The position numbers were made by a program, and so were the translations under genes. The notes under the pieces are model-generated. The model made no database searches and was not told the origin of the DNA. It saw only the letters and a list, made by a program, of their open reading frames with translations. From Saxidomus purpurata (lineage: Eukaryota; Mollusca; Bivalvia; Venerida; Veneridae), in the NCBI GenBank assembly GCA_022818135.1, contig JAFMSR010000001.1, positions 36,858,672 to 36,922,671 on the forward strand: a DNA stretch of 64,000 nucleotides, given 5' to 3'. This document shows positions 1 to 9,810 of this stretch, piece after piece. Within the stretch, counting starts at the first letter, position 1. The number at the start of each line of letters is the position of its first letter.

Positions 1-863
1 AGTTAATCAAGATGAAAACATGGATGTACTTTGATTTTAAGAATGATACTGAAACATTTCCAAATTTTAAAGTGGTTACCATTTCAAAAAAGAGTACTTA
101 TTACATTATGTCACATATAATATTTGAGTGAGCATACAACTTCACCAGACTCCATCCATTCACACAAGACCAGGCTTAGTGACAATGGTTGTTCTGTTTT
201 ACCCAAGGTCAAAGCTTTTGCATGAAATCTTTCCATTTTTTCCTTTCGACACCTGAAGCCTGATAAAATTATACGCGAGTTAAGACAAGTTTGGCTTTCC
301 ATTGAAGCGACAGTTACCATATGGAACAAATGTGTCTGTATAAATGTAAAGGCTATGCCGACAGGTCCTTAATATGGAAAACTCTGACTTCTGAGGCAAA
401 TGCTGACACTTTTAGACAACCTTGAAAATGACCTTAGATACGATTTAACCAGGTTTGAAATTTTCATTTTACCTTCGTTTGCGACCAGGCCCCTGTGGGA
501 TTGTGTTTGGACCGCGTGCAAATATTTTTTTCATAGACATAAAGCAGACATGTCATGCTGAAACCCACTTATATTGGCATCTCAAAAGAACGCTAAAAAT
601 TGTCCTCTTATAAGAAAAGAGAATTACAAAAATAAAGAAGTCTATGCGCAGGTTAGTAGACAAGGTGACCCCTTCGCCTAATTTCATGTTACAGCTCAGT
701 CTGTTGGCTGATGTGAAACCGAAAGCAGCATAACGTGTGTCTGCCCAGCGTGTATCAAAATAATGATATAGGATGCAGTCTTTGGAACAAACTATCACCA
801 TTTGTTAAGAACCATATCGAGCTATCAGCTTTTAAGGGAGATGTTAAAAACACTTACTATTAG
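1..863 (+). pseudogene. Non-LTR retrotransposon (LINE) 3' remnant, interrupted
   Basis: Positions 1-235 and 780-863 read, in broken frames, like the C-terminal tail of a non-LTR retrotransposon reverse-transcriptase protein. The last piece reads LWNKLSPFVKNHIELSAFK and ends in TAG at 861-863; this matches the usual 'WN.LP ... FK' ending of such proteins. Between them (about 240-757) lies a ~520-base non-coding unit. The same LINE-plus-unit junction recurs at 17785-18503 with scattered differences, so the composite existed before the two copies separated. The left edge is cut by the window. The clade cannot be assigned (CR1- or Jockey-like is possible). It is not a working gene. Confidence 0.6.
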
Positions 864-978
864 ATATATAGCACCTTAATAAATGAGATTTGCTGATACG
901 TGTTTATTTATTTATTACATTAACTTCACTGTGATCGCTTTGTTTTAAAAGTCTCATATTTTTTAATTTCTATTAATG

Positions 979-1320
979 TGTTCAAACCAAAGGGGTCTGT
1001 AACATTGTCAACCCGTTTGTTAACGTAACATGTATATAATAAGTACAAGGGAAAGAACTGTAACTAGCTTAGGGCTTACTATCAAATCGTTTTATATATT
1101 GTTACTTGCAACGGAATCTATATACAACGCCCTAACATACCTGAACTTGTCCATTAGACATTAACCTTTAAAAAAACGTACACTTGGTCTACCTTAAATT
1201 GAGCCATAATACACGGGTTTCTTTTATTTCTCACAAATCATGCGTTTTTCCCTTGGTTTTAAACGAAGTCGTAAATCCAAAACAAATGAGATTTAGCGAA
1301 AGCAATCGCAGTATTGATAG
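979..1320 (+). repeat. Left arm of a ~2.2 kb inverted-repeat structure
   Basis: This stretch is the diverged reverse complement of 2821-3190. Shared blocks include TATATAATAAGTACAAGGGA, the stretch around AACGTTAACAAACGG read on the other arm, and CACAAATCATGCGTTTTTCC. The arms enclose about 1.5 kb. They could be the long terminal inverted repeats of an old DNA transposon, or two insertions of one repeat in opposite orientation. No target-site duplication was found at the outer edges. Confidence 0.75.
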
Positions 1321-2820
1321 ATGATGAAGAAACCGGGCCTAATATGAGTGCACATTTATAAAATAACAGTAAACGCACCGATTTCATGCAATATTCCATC
1401 GCTATCGGCCCATACGATGTGAAAGTCTAAAACTCTATTTGTTGACAGTGATAAAAGTTGAAGAAGTTTTCCATTATTGGCATTACATACGTAATTTTGT
1501 AAAATGACAAATTTCATTGGTTGATAAAAATACCTTAGGTGAAACACCTACAAAATATTATATGACGTTAATGATTTTTCCTGGCACTACTATCCTTAGC
1601 GTTCACTTTATACCCGTGCGTACACAAAGCTAGAACCAAACAAATCAACATCGTTTTTAATATGCAGTTCTGTTTTTGTCACGTGATACTTCATGGCAGA
1701 ATCATGGCCCATGGAGAAATTTTTTTTAAAAAATGGTTATGGGTTTTTTTTTTTTTTCCCGAAGGTGACACTGAATTCGTATGCATCCGGAAATTTACAA
1801 ACAAACCTCGACGTGAGGACGTCAGGTAAATTTTTCAATCAAAACAAACCCAAAAAAATTATTTTTGCATCCATAAAAGGAAGCAACAAACCATTTGAAA
1901 GAAATTTCATCTTCTCCCATAGTGATGAACCACATTGTAAAACTACATTTCATTTTTGTGGTAAAAGTACGGATTAAAATAAAGACAAAAAAGGTAGCCA
2001 CACACACATAACCTTAGGTAAAGTCTTAACATCGATTTATATAAGTAGAGTTTAAGTATCATGAGTGACTAATAAGTATATGACCATTTATTCTTCATAA
2101 AAGCTTCAAGTCGAAAATATCAAAACTAAATATACACATTTTTAGGTTAAAAGGGGCAAACACTTCAGCCGTTACTTCCCGGCTTTTCAAATTAAGAGTA
2201 CACACACACATACAAGCAATAACACGGATACATTGACACCCCGAGGGTGTGGTGCACATACACAAATCAGAGTAAGTTACACGCCTTAGGCAGTGACACA
2301 CGGTCACATATAATACTAAGCGGGGCCTGGGGCAATCAGCACCTCGTAAAAGGTCAATGCACTGTTAATTCTTTGTAATTTAGAAAGTGACCGAACATAT
2401 CTATAAATTCATTAAATTAAGATCTGTTTTAAACAAAATCATGAAATTTAATTCGGTTTGTATTTTGCTGTATCGGAATATAAAACTGTGATAACATGTA
2501 ATAAGTCTTTCCATAGCATAGTATAAACTGACACCTGAGAAATCTACTAACACCTTCAGGTTTCAGTAATATTTTAAAAGCATTACAACGATAGCGCAGA
2601 ATATTGCAAGTTTACATTAAAAAGACCGGAAAAGCTAAATGCTTAGTATGAAAACAGTGATAATTTATTTTCTGCCCATTCAAGTTTTAACCATAAATGT
2701 GCATTACAAAAAAAAAAAAAAAAAAAAAAAAAGAAAGGTAATAATGCTTTATAAATCGTGAAAAGCATGATTTCTTTACATTAACGGCTATTCTAGTTTA
2801 TAGGGGGGGGGGATATTCAT
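1321..2820. other. Spacer between the inverted arms, no gene seen
   Basis: About 1.5 kb without a convincing coding region. It contains a T-run near 1746-1758, a CA-rich stretch near 2200-2220, an A-run at 2708-2732 and a G-run near 2802-2810. Short open frames here have no recognisable motif and unbiased composition. No transposase remnant is visible. Confidence 0.5.
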
Positions 2821-3190
2821 GCAATACTTCAAAGCGTAATGTCTTCGCTTTCGCTACGCAATCTTTCACAAAACACCGTTTGATTTTGTTTAACGACTTT
2901 GTTTCAAACCAACGGAAAAACGCATGATTTGTGAGGAATAAAAGAAAACTGTGTATTTTGCTACAATTGGAGTAGATAAAGTATACATTTTTGGAAAGTT
3001 TAATGTCTAATCAGCAAATTGAGGCATATTTCAGCGTTGTATAACGGTTCTTTTTCAAGAAACAATAAATCAAACGATGTGATATTAATCCGTATGAGCG
3101 TGGCAGTTCTTTCCCTTGTACTTATTATATACATGTGTAACGTTAACAAACGGATGACAATGTTAGAGACCTATTTGGTTCAAACACTAT
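2821..3190 (-). repeat. Right arm of the inverted-repeat structure
   Basis: Reverse-complement partner of 979-1320. Similarity runs from the inner edge (GCTTTCGCTACGCAATC on this arm against AGCGAAAGCAATCGCAG on the other) to the outer edge (GTTTGAACC on the other strand). The arms differ by substitutions and small gaps, so the structure is not recent. A 67-codon open frame at 3019-3222 lies inside this repeat and is not treated as a gene. Confidence 0.75.
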
Positions 3191-3789
3191 GCCTCTCTAT
3201 GTCAAAGTCATTTCTTTTTTGAGGACAACAATGGAAACTACATCTCAGTAACAAGATTTAAGACTGATCTTTTCAAAATCAAATTAAAAACAGCGCAAGT
3301 TTAACCGTTTTTCTCGTCGGTAAAAGGAACTATTTCGTTCTTCTCCCAATTTAACACTTACATTAATTGAACAATCATTAATTTTAAGTGTTTATACAGA
3401 TCATTTTTGTGCATCTGGTTTTTACAAAGAAAATGTAGGTCTTTATCATTTCGAAGTTCAAATTTCAAAATTCAAAGACTTATTTTTATTTCGATCTACT
3501 CGTCAGATTCATCCTTTGAGTACCTTAACCGTAAGACTACCAATAGGAGGTACATGTACATGTAACTCTTCGTGCTTGTTTATTAAAGTGCAGTGATATG
3601 TTTGAAACATCAATGCTTTGGTGCGATCAACTGTTCGTTGAACTTTGTGATAGAGATAAAACCAGTCAATTTCTTTAACTTTTTCTCTAAGCAGTGTTTT
3701 GGTGCTTTTCTGTCTTTCCTTTCATAATGTTAAAAGTTAAAAATTATATTTACGTTTTTCGTAGGCAACATATCATATAAATATAAATC

Positions 3790-4075
3790 TTTTCCATGTA
3801 AAGTTTTATAAGATTTATGGGAGAATATCATAATTAAGCCGAGAGAATATTTTTGTTAACATGTATCTACACACATTGTTTTTGTAATTTGATGTTTTAT
3901 ACATTGTAAAATATTTGGTTTTTTTTAAAATAAAATGACTAGGAGTAAGTTTTGCTTAAGTAAGTGTAGATTTGACAACAAATGTCAAGTTTTTACATGA
4001 AACTGAAAGTGAACGCATGTCACAATTAGCTACTGTATGTAATTGTCTGCATCTAATTAATTAATAAATAATCTA
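3790..4075 (+). repeat. Dispersed repeat, partner at 48180-48470
   Basis: Shares several blocks in the same order with 48180-48470, including TGACTAGGAGTAAGTTT, GCTTAAGT, AGATTTGACA and TGTCTGCATCT. It carries no coding potential. The family was not recognised. The stretch 3191-3789 before it holds nothing I can identify. Confidence 0.5.
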
Positions 4076-4719
4076 TGGCTTGGAGTGCTTTATCGAAATT
4101 GAAGCATTCCCCGGAGGTGATGTGCTTGGCGGAATAATTCACGAGGGCGAAGCCCGAGTGAACTATTACGCAGGCACATAACTACGGACCTTTTTTCAGT
4201 TCGGCGGTAATGTGTAAAATAGCATAAATAGTGACTGTTGGAATTCATTCCCCTATTCGGGCAACTATTTAAGATATCATACATAACTATATCATACAAA
4301 CTTATTTTAGTTTTATCAACTTATACATAAAATATTTAAAAAAATACCTAACTGCGACATGATGCAGAAAACGTCAGATTCAGAACCTAACAAAGCAGAC
4401 AATCGATTTAAATGCGTACCGTTAATCTAAATTATTACCTCACTTTTGTCTACAATGGTAAAATCACATTACCCGAAAAAGAGATATTTTGACTATCAGA
4501 AACATTTTCAACCTTTTTGACACGTGACCAAGCGAAAATTGACTGTCAGGTCATGTGACCGCACTGACATTTTGAATGTCATATAAGGGCAAATAACTGC
4601 TTCAATATCTTAGCTAAATCATGACGTGATTGCCTCCCTTATACACATACAGCAGTCACGACACTATTGAATGTGTACACAAAAAAACAGCAGACGACAG
4701 GAACTGTCAGCAAGTAAAC
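4076..4719 (+). other. Region upstream of the Crypton pseudogene
   Basis: No gene is seen. Position 4115-4180 has a short GC-richer segment with the palindrome-like CGAGGGCGAAGCCCGAG. The paired stretches CACGTGACC near 4520 and CATGTGACC near 4552 lie 170-200 bases before the first ATG of the Crypton frame and may be part of its old promoter region; this is inference only. Confidence 0.25.
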
Positions 4720-7000
4720 ATGTCAAGATTTGCAAGTATTTCTGAAGATGATTTAGACACTCTTGATGGACAGAAATACTCAAAAAACACAAAACGTGTA
4801 ATAAAAAGAAGTGTGTCTCTGTTGCGTGAATTTCTCGGCGAAAACTGGGAATTTGAAGGATTTTCAAGCGAGGAATTAAACAAATCTCTTCGAGCATTCT
4901 TTGCAAGCATAAGAAAGACAGATGGGTCGGAACTAAAGAAATCATCACTGACATCAATTAAGTACGGAATATGTAAATATCTGAAAGATGAGTGCAAAAT
5001 TGATGTGTGCAATGACAATGCATTTTCGTCATGTCTTACCACATTTAAGAGCAAAGTGACAGATCTGAAATGGGTAAAGGATCTATTGAACACAAAGAAG
5101 AAATTTCCTCTGAGGATCTTCAAAAACTTTTCTGTAGTGAAAATATAGCATTTGACATTGACACACCATGTGGGTTACAGAAAAAGGTCTGGTTTGAAAT
5201 TATGTATTTTCTTTGCCGGAGAGGGAAGGAAAATTTGAGAGGAATGAAAAAAGACACCTTTGCCGTTGCTGCCAATACTGCCGGTAGGAGATATTTCTAT
5301 CAGATGGTGGATGAAGCTGATAAAAATCATGGCTAAGAAACAAATTTACAGAAATTTGCTAAAACTATTTAATCACAGTGACACTAGCAGTAATCTTTAA
5401 AATTCAGTTGACATATGCTGGTCAAAAGCTAGTCCAACTAATCTGATGCGCTCCTAGGAAATATTGAGATATTTTTGCAAATGGCCAATATCCCCACTCA
5501 CGTCAAACACTTGAAAGACCGAAATAGTTAAGGGTGTAACGATATATTGCAATTCACGCGATACCTCAGTCTGCCGATACACGTATTGTTGCATCTGTAT
5601 CATGATATGTATTGTGAGACTAGCGTATCGTTACACCCCTTATGACATTTTTATCGCTGCTCAGTGCTGACACTTTGCATGCTATAGGTTAAAATGCTGA
5701 TTATTCACAAATTTGCCATAAATTCAAATAAATCTTACATGTATAGAAAGGCCGGATTCAATTTCTCATTAATCTATGTAAAAATTATGAAATAATATCC
5801 AAAATTACGAATTTTCTAGCGATTTAAACCTTTTTGTGTGTTTACACGCCAAAAAAACCCAATAACTGTACACGACTGTGTACTGTGATTTATCTTCCAT
5901 TATTTTGGTCCTTCGAATTTTAACGTTAAGATTGCCAGTCAAAAATATGAAACTATCTGAATTATTTTGACTAGTCAAAAGCTACAGATATATCTACATT
6001 GCTTATGTTCATAATGTTATACTGTCTACCGACAATAAATGAATATTGACTTGACTGTATGCAAATTTTCAGGTAATTTAAAAATAAACTGTATTTTCTC
6101 AAAACATTTTACTTTTTTTTCAGTGCCGAGTCGAGCTGTGATGAAACCATTGGCGAAGGGAAAATATATGAGCTTCCTGGTGATGTCAATTGTCCGGTGG
6201 CTTCGTTTGAAAAGTATCTCAGGAAACTGCATCCAGAAATTGACTGCTTATGGCAGCGACCGCTTGATAGCTTCGAACTTGATGGACCAATTTGGTACTG
6301 TATGGCTCCCTTAGGAAAGGGAAAACTAGCTGGAATGATGGGCGATATTTCAAACTTGGCACATTTGTCTAAACGGTACACAAACCATTGTATTCGAGCC
6401 ACATCAATATCCGAACTTGATAGAAATGGAATCGAGGCTCGACACCTGGTACGAGTGTCTGGACACAAATCTGAAATGTCTATCCGTAGCTTCTCGAGAC
6501 GTTTGTGTGATGAAAAACAGCAGCAAATTTCTGACACACTGGCTAAAGCCCTGCAGAAAAAGCCAAATGTGACAAATATAAATCAACAGGCTCCAATAAA
6601 TCAACATGCTTCTAATGAAACAGCTACTTCTGGAGTTGACATTAGCGATCTTGACTTTCTTGAGGAGATTTTTCGTGATGATAATGTATTCATTGAGTTA
6701 GATACCACTGGGAAGGAGAATCGTCCCCCTAATGTGCAGCCATATGTTAGTGACAAACCCGTTGTCCCACAGGAGAGTACAAACATTGCATTGCAACCAG
6801 TGATAACTACTCAGGCATCATCAGTCGCTAGTAGAGTATTTCAGCAAGTCCATGATAATGTAGGAACTATGAACAATCACATGCATGCCCCCCAAATTAT
6901 AAACACCCAATTTGAACAAGCAAGGCCACCTTTCATGTACAACATCAATCCAAATATAAGTAACTGTGGTCAATTACATTTCCATTTTCATGGAAAATGA
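4720..7000 (+). pseudogene. Crypton-type tyrosine recombinase (two exons, damaged)
   Basis: Encodes a eukaryotic tyrosine-recombinase transposase of the Crypton superfamily. Exon 1 (4720-5332) starts at ATG 4720 (MSRFASISEDDLDTL). It reads a helical N-terminal core-binding region, then shifts frame near 5068-5072 and continues as GKGSIEHKEEISSEDLQKLF and FLCRRGKENLR, which holds the first catalytic Arg. Exon 2 (6124-7000) follows a clean pyrimidine tract and CAG. It carries NHCIRATSISELD (His-x-x-Arg) and SGHKS, followed by IRSFSRR, where the family has Tyr. Codon phases of the two exons agree (GG + T) across a 791-base intron, but its donor reads CTAAGA instead of GTAAGA. The C-terminal ~130 residues are low-complexity, ending HFHFHGK. 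Three separate lesions argue for a dead copy; the Phe at 6491-6493 alone would abolish strand cleavage in known recombinases. Confidence 0.85.
5528..5642. mobile_element. Short MITE with terminal inverted repeats
   Basis: A ~115-base element inside the Crypton intron. The left end AAGGGTGTAACGATA is mirrored by TATCGTTACACCCCTT at the right end. The interior is a partly self-complementary AT-rich sequence. A clear target-site duplication could not be read, so the superfamily is uncertain (hAT-like ends are possible). No coding capacity. Confidence 0.65.
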
Positions 7001-8726
7001 ACAAATACAGTGAAAAAACAGTTTTTGAAGGAAGTTTAACATAATTGACGGTGGAATTTTGTTCTAGATATAATTATTTTATTACGTTATATTTTGTTTA
7101 CCTTGTTAAACATGTTAAACTTGTTTAATTAAATTAATTAAAAACATTTTAAAACTTTTTTATGTACTTAATTTTGTTCGGTATTACGCCTCGGGTGACA
7201 TTCTGCTCTCGGGTTGACAATATCAATGTCACACATGCTGCCATATGATATTTATATACTGTACAGCGTTTTAACGTGGAGTAATGACGTCATTGTGATG
7301 ACGTAAACGTTTTCATTCAATGTTTTGTCTCCCGGAATCAAAACATTGTATGACTGTTAATCCTGAATTTTCTTGGCCTTTTTAAAGGAAAACAAGGTTA
7401 ATGTATTCTAAAAGGCAGTAAAAACCCACCCCCCCAAAACGAGCCCCACAGCACCCAGAAGTTCTAAGTCTTACCTGACGCAATCAAAATAATATTTTAT
7501 TTTCTGCGCGGTAGTAAATTAGAAAAGTCGGAAGGAGCTACTTCCATGTCCGAAACTAGTTCAAGTTGTTTTATTAATACGAAGTGGGCGTCAATATTTG
7601 TACTGGATTGTTTAAATATTCAACATAAGGTAAATGATACATGCGTACCGAATTTATTTCGGAAGGTACACACTTCGAGGGCGAGATGTTTTCTTACTGG
7701 TGTTGTTTTATGTAAGCTTACCATATAGAAATACTTTAAAACATGTATTGTTCATTACCATAAGGCCCCAATCTTCAGTTACATTGTATTTTGTATGTAG
7801 CGCCACCTAGTGGTCTTCTTCCAAACGTGTGTAGATTACACCCATTGATTCAAAATAGGACCCGCACAAGGGTTCACTTGTGTTAAATAGAATTACATAA
7901 GGAATACTGAAAACAAACATGCAACATTACATGTCTGAAACCATCAGATGCAGAACCTAGATATTGATTTGTGACCGCCTACCAATATTGTTCAAATTGT
8001 TCCACTGGGTTCAAGAGAGGCCACACCTTAGTGGTCACTAAGTCTTATTAGCTATTATGATCACCATGTGTTCGTCGCCCGTCGTTAACAAATTTCTTAA
8101 ACGACGAAGTGGACTATTTTGATTAAAGTCGCAAGTGCAAAATCACAAGTAGCTCTAATTTTATCCAGAAAGATGTGTTTCCGGAGGAAATAGTCTTCAT
8201 TTGTACCATAAGCATACCCAACATTCCTAAGTTTGCATTATAAAACAATAAGTACAAATTTGAAATATAGTGCAGAATTTTCAATTCAATGACAAAGTTT
8301 TAAACAACTCTTTAGTGACAAAATAACGTGAATACAAAAGAAAGTCATATGTTAACATTGTTTTGGAGTGATCTATCAATATCCTGTCAATAATTTTATT
8401 TTTCTATTCTATTTTTCTAAATTCAACGCTTATAAAGCTACGGTCATGAAATTTGGACCATGTGTGCAGTTTTGTAAACAAGTTTCAATGTTGTTTTTTT
8501 CTGGCACTATTTTCAATGGTGATCTTGAACTTGATGTGTTCTGCCGCCATTCTCACAATTGTGCTAATGTACTATATCTATATATATATAATATATGACA
8601 TTTTGCAATGAGATTTTATTATTGACATTAGCTTCAAGTTATCAAGCATAAATTCTACAGCTTATTCTCAGGTGAGCAACACATGGCTATTATGGCTATC
8701 TCATATCTAAACCATTAAAGGAAACC
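7001..8726. other. Intergenic, repeat-rich, no gene seen
   Basis: Follows the Crypton stop codon. It contains an AT-rich stretch to 7160, a C-run and repeat fragment at 7425-7481 (listed separately), and a stretch at 8040-8210 that looks like part of a dispersed repeat (a GATCACCATGTGTTCGTCG segment). The open frame at 8368-8598 is AT-rich with no motif. I see no supportable gene. Confidence 0.4.
7425..7481 (+). repeat. Fragment of the microsatellite-bearing repeat seen at 35755-36075
   Basis: Contains AAAACGAGCCCCACAGCACC followed by CAGAAG and then TAAGTCTTACCT. The longer copy at 35755-36075 has the first block on its left side and TAAGTCTTACCT on its right, separated by a large tetranucleotide array. 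Here the array is missing, so the two conserved flanks sit next to each other. Confidence 0.6.
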
Positions 8727-8855
8727 GTGTCTTGCATTTAACTTTGAGAAGTATCTAGCATTAATAAGGCAACGCAACATGTCATCCAATGTGCGTATTT
8801 GATTATGGTGACGATTAACGGCTTTATTCAAGTCGTGAGGATCGATGCAAATTCA
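8727..8855 (-). pseudogene. Gypsy (Ty3) reverse-transcriptase fragment
   Basis: On the - strand one open stretch reads ICIDPHDLNKAVNR followed by RTLDDMLRCLINARYFSKLN. This matches the start of the Gypsy reverse-transcriptase domain (the 'C.D...LN...+...+..P..++++.L..A+.FS.+D' region). Only ~43 codons are recognisable and the catalytic YxDD region is absent. A second, more decayed copy of the same stretch is at 19405-19525 within a longer pol remnant. Dead fragment. Confidence 0.7.
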
Positions 8856-9159
8856 TGTCGTGTATCATTTGGATTCTCTACCATTGAATTTACCCAATCA
8901 GTTGGTTAGCTAACCACTTTGATTGTCCATGACTTCTACATTATGTCCAATTCTGTCATGCATCTGTACATTAAAGCTACAGGAATATTTCTTTGATGGT
9001 GTACAGCAGGCTTAACTTTGGGAGATACGTGAATTTTACATTCATAAGATATCGATGTTACCTTGTATATGTTACATTAAGTCAAATGATACTGAGTATT
9101 TTCATGTAATGATTAAAACACAATGTTTGTTTACACAACCGTGTGTGCACGAAATTGTA

Positions 9160-9585
9160 TTAAGATTTAGTAAGAAAAGGTACAAAACTGTACAGGTTGC
9201 TGAATAATTAATAAGAATTACTTTGTTAGAGTGGATAATGATGCATAATAGCAATGGATAATTTTTTAAACATATTGTTAACACTGTAACGTTATGAAGT
9301 GTATATAAATTACAAAAAAATACAAAACTGTTCAACTGTTCTAAACATACATGTAATTAATAATTTCCTTGTCATTGTGATCATAAACTTTTACTGACGA
9401 TGTAACATTATGACATATGATTTTGCATTTAATGTTTAAAAATTAATAACTTTTAACACTATCATGAGTATATGAAAGTATGTATTAAGTTATAATGAGT
9501 ACAAACCTGTACAAATTGCTGAATAATTAATTAGAACTTATTTATCATTGTGGATACTGTTGCATATGAAAAGTGGGTGTTTATT
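9160..9585 (+). repeat. Local direct duplication upstream of the first TLR gene
   Basis: Segments 9160-9260 and 9483-9580 share TGCTGAATAATTAAT and GTGGATA blocks in the same order, with TACAAAACTGTACAGGTTG matching TACAAACCTGTACAAATTG. Offset is about 320 bases. It lies in the 5' region of the receptor gene, where a promoter or 5' intron is expected. No function can be assigned. Confidence 0.5.
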
Positions 9586-9760
9586 CCATTATAAAGGTAA
9601 TCAAACTCTAACTTATTTTATAATTATAGCAAAAGAATAAGTGTTTTCTCAAGTAAGAGTTTTCATCTTTTTCATTTTTAATTATCTCACTTTTCTATAA
9701 ATGAACTAATTTCTTTATGATAAAATTCAGTGGAAGCAATCCTATTTTCATCATTATTTA

Positions 9761-9788
9761 ACAGGTTTACATTACAAATATTTTACAG
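9761..9788 (+). promoter_or_regulatory. Candidate splice acceptors before the TLR start codon
   Basis: Two pyrimidine/AT-rich stretches end in ACAG at 9764 and TTTTACAG at 9788, 23-47 bases before the ATG at 9811. A similar TTTTCATTTTAG lies 20 bases before the other TLR start. This suggests that the single coding exon is preceded by a non-coding exon and an intron. The donor and transcription start are not visible. Confidence 0.4.
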
Positions 9789-9810
9789 ATTTTCACGTAT
9801 AGCAAAGGTC

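Noticed and set aside
4664..5123. Antisense open frames of 97 and 138 codons
   Set aside because: Shadows of the Crypton first exon; the sense strand carries the recognisable recombinase motifs.
6109..6607. Antisense frames opposite Crypton exon 2
   Set aside because: Shadows of the sense reading with the His-x-x-Arg and GH boxes.
9730..9810. Longer N-terminus for TLR copy 1
   Set aside because: The upstream in-frame part has no ATG and crosses acceptor-like sites; ATG 9811 gives a proper signal peptide.
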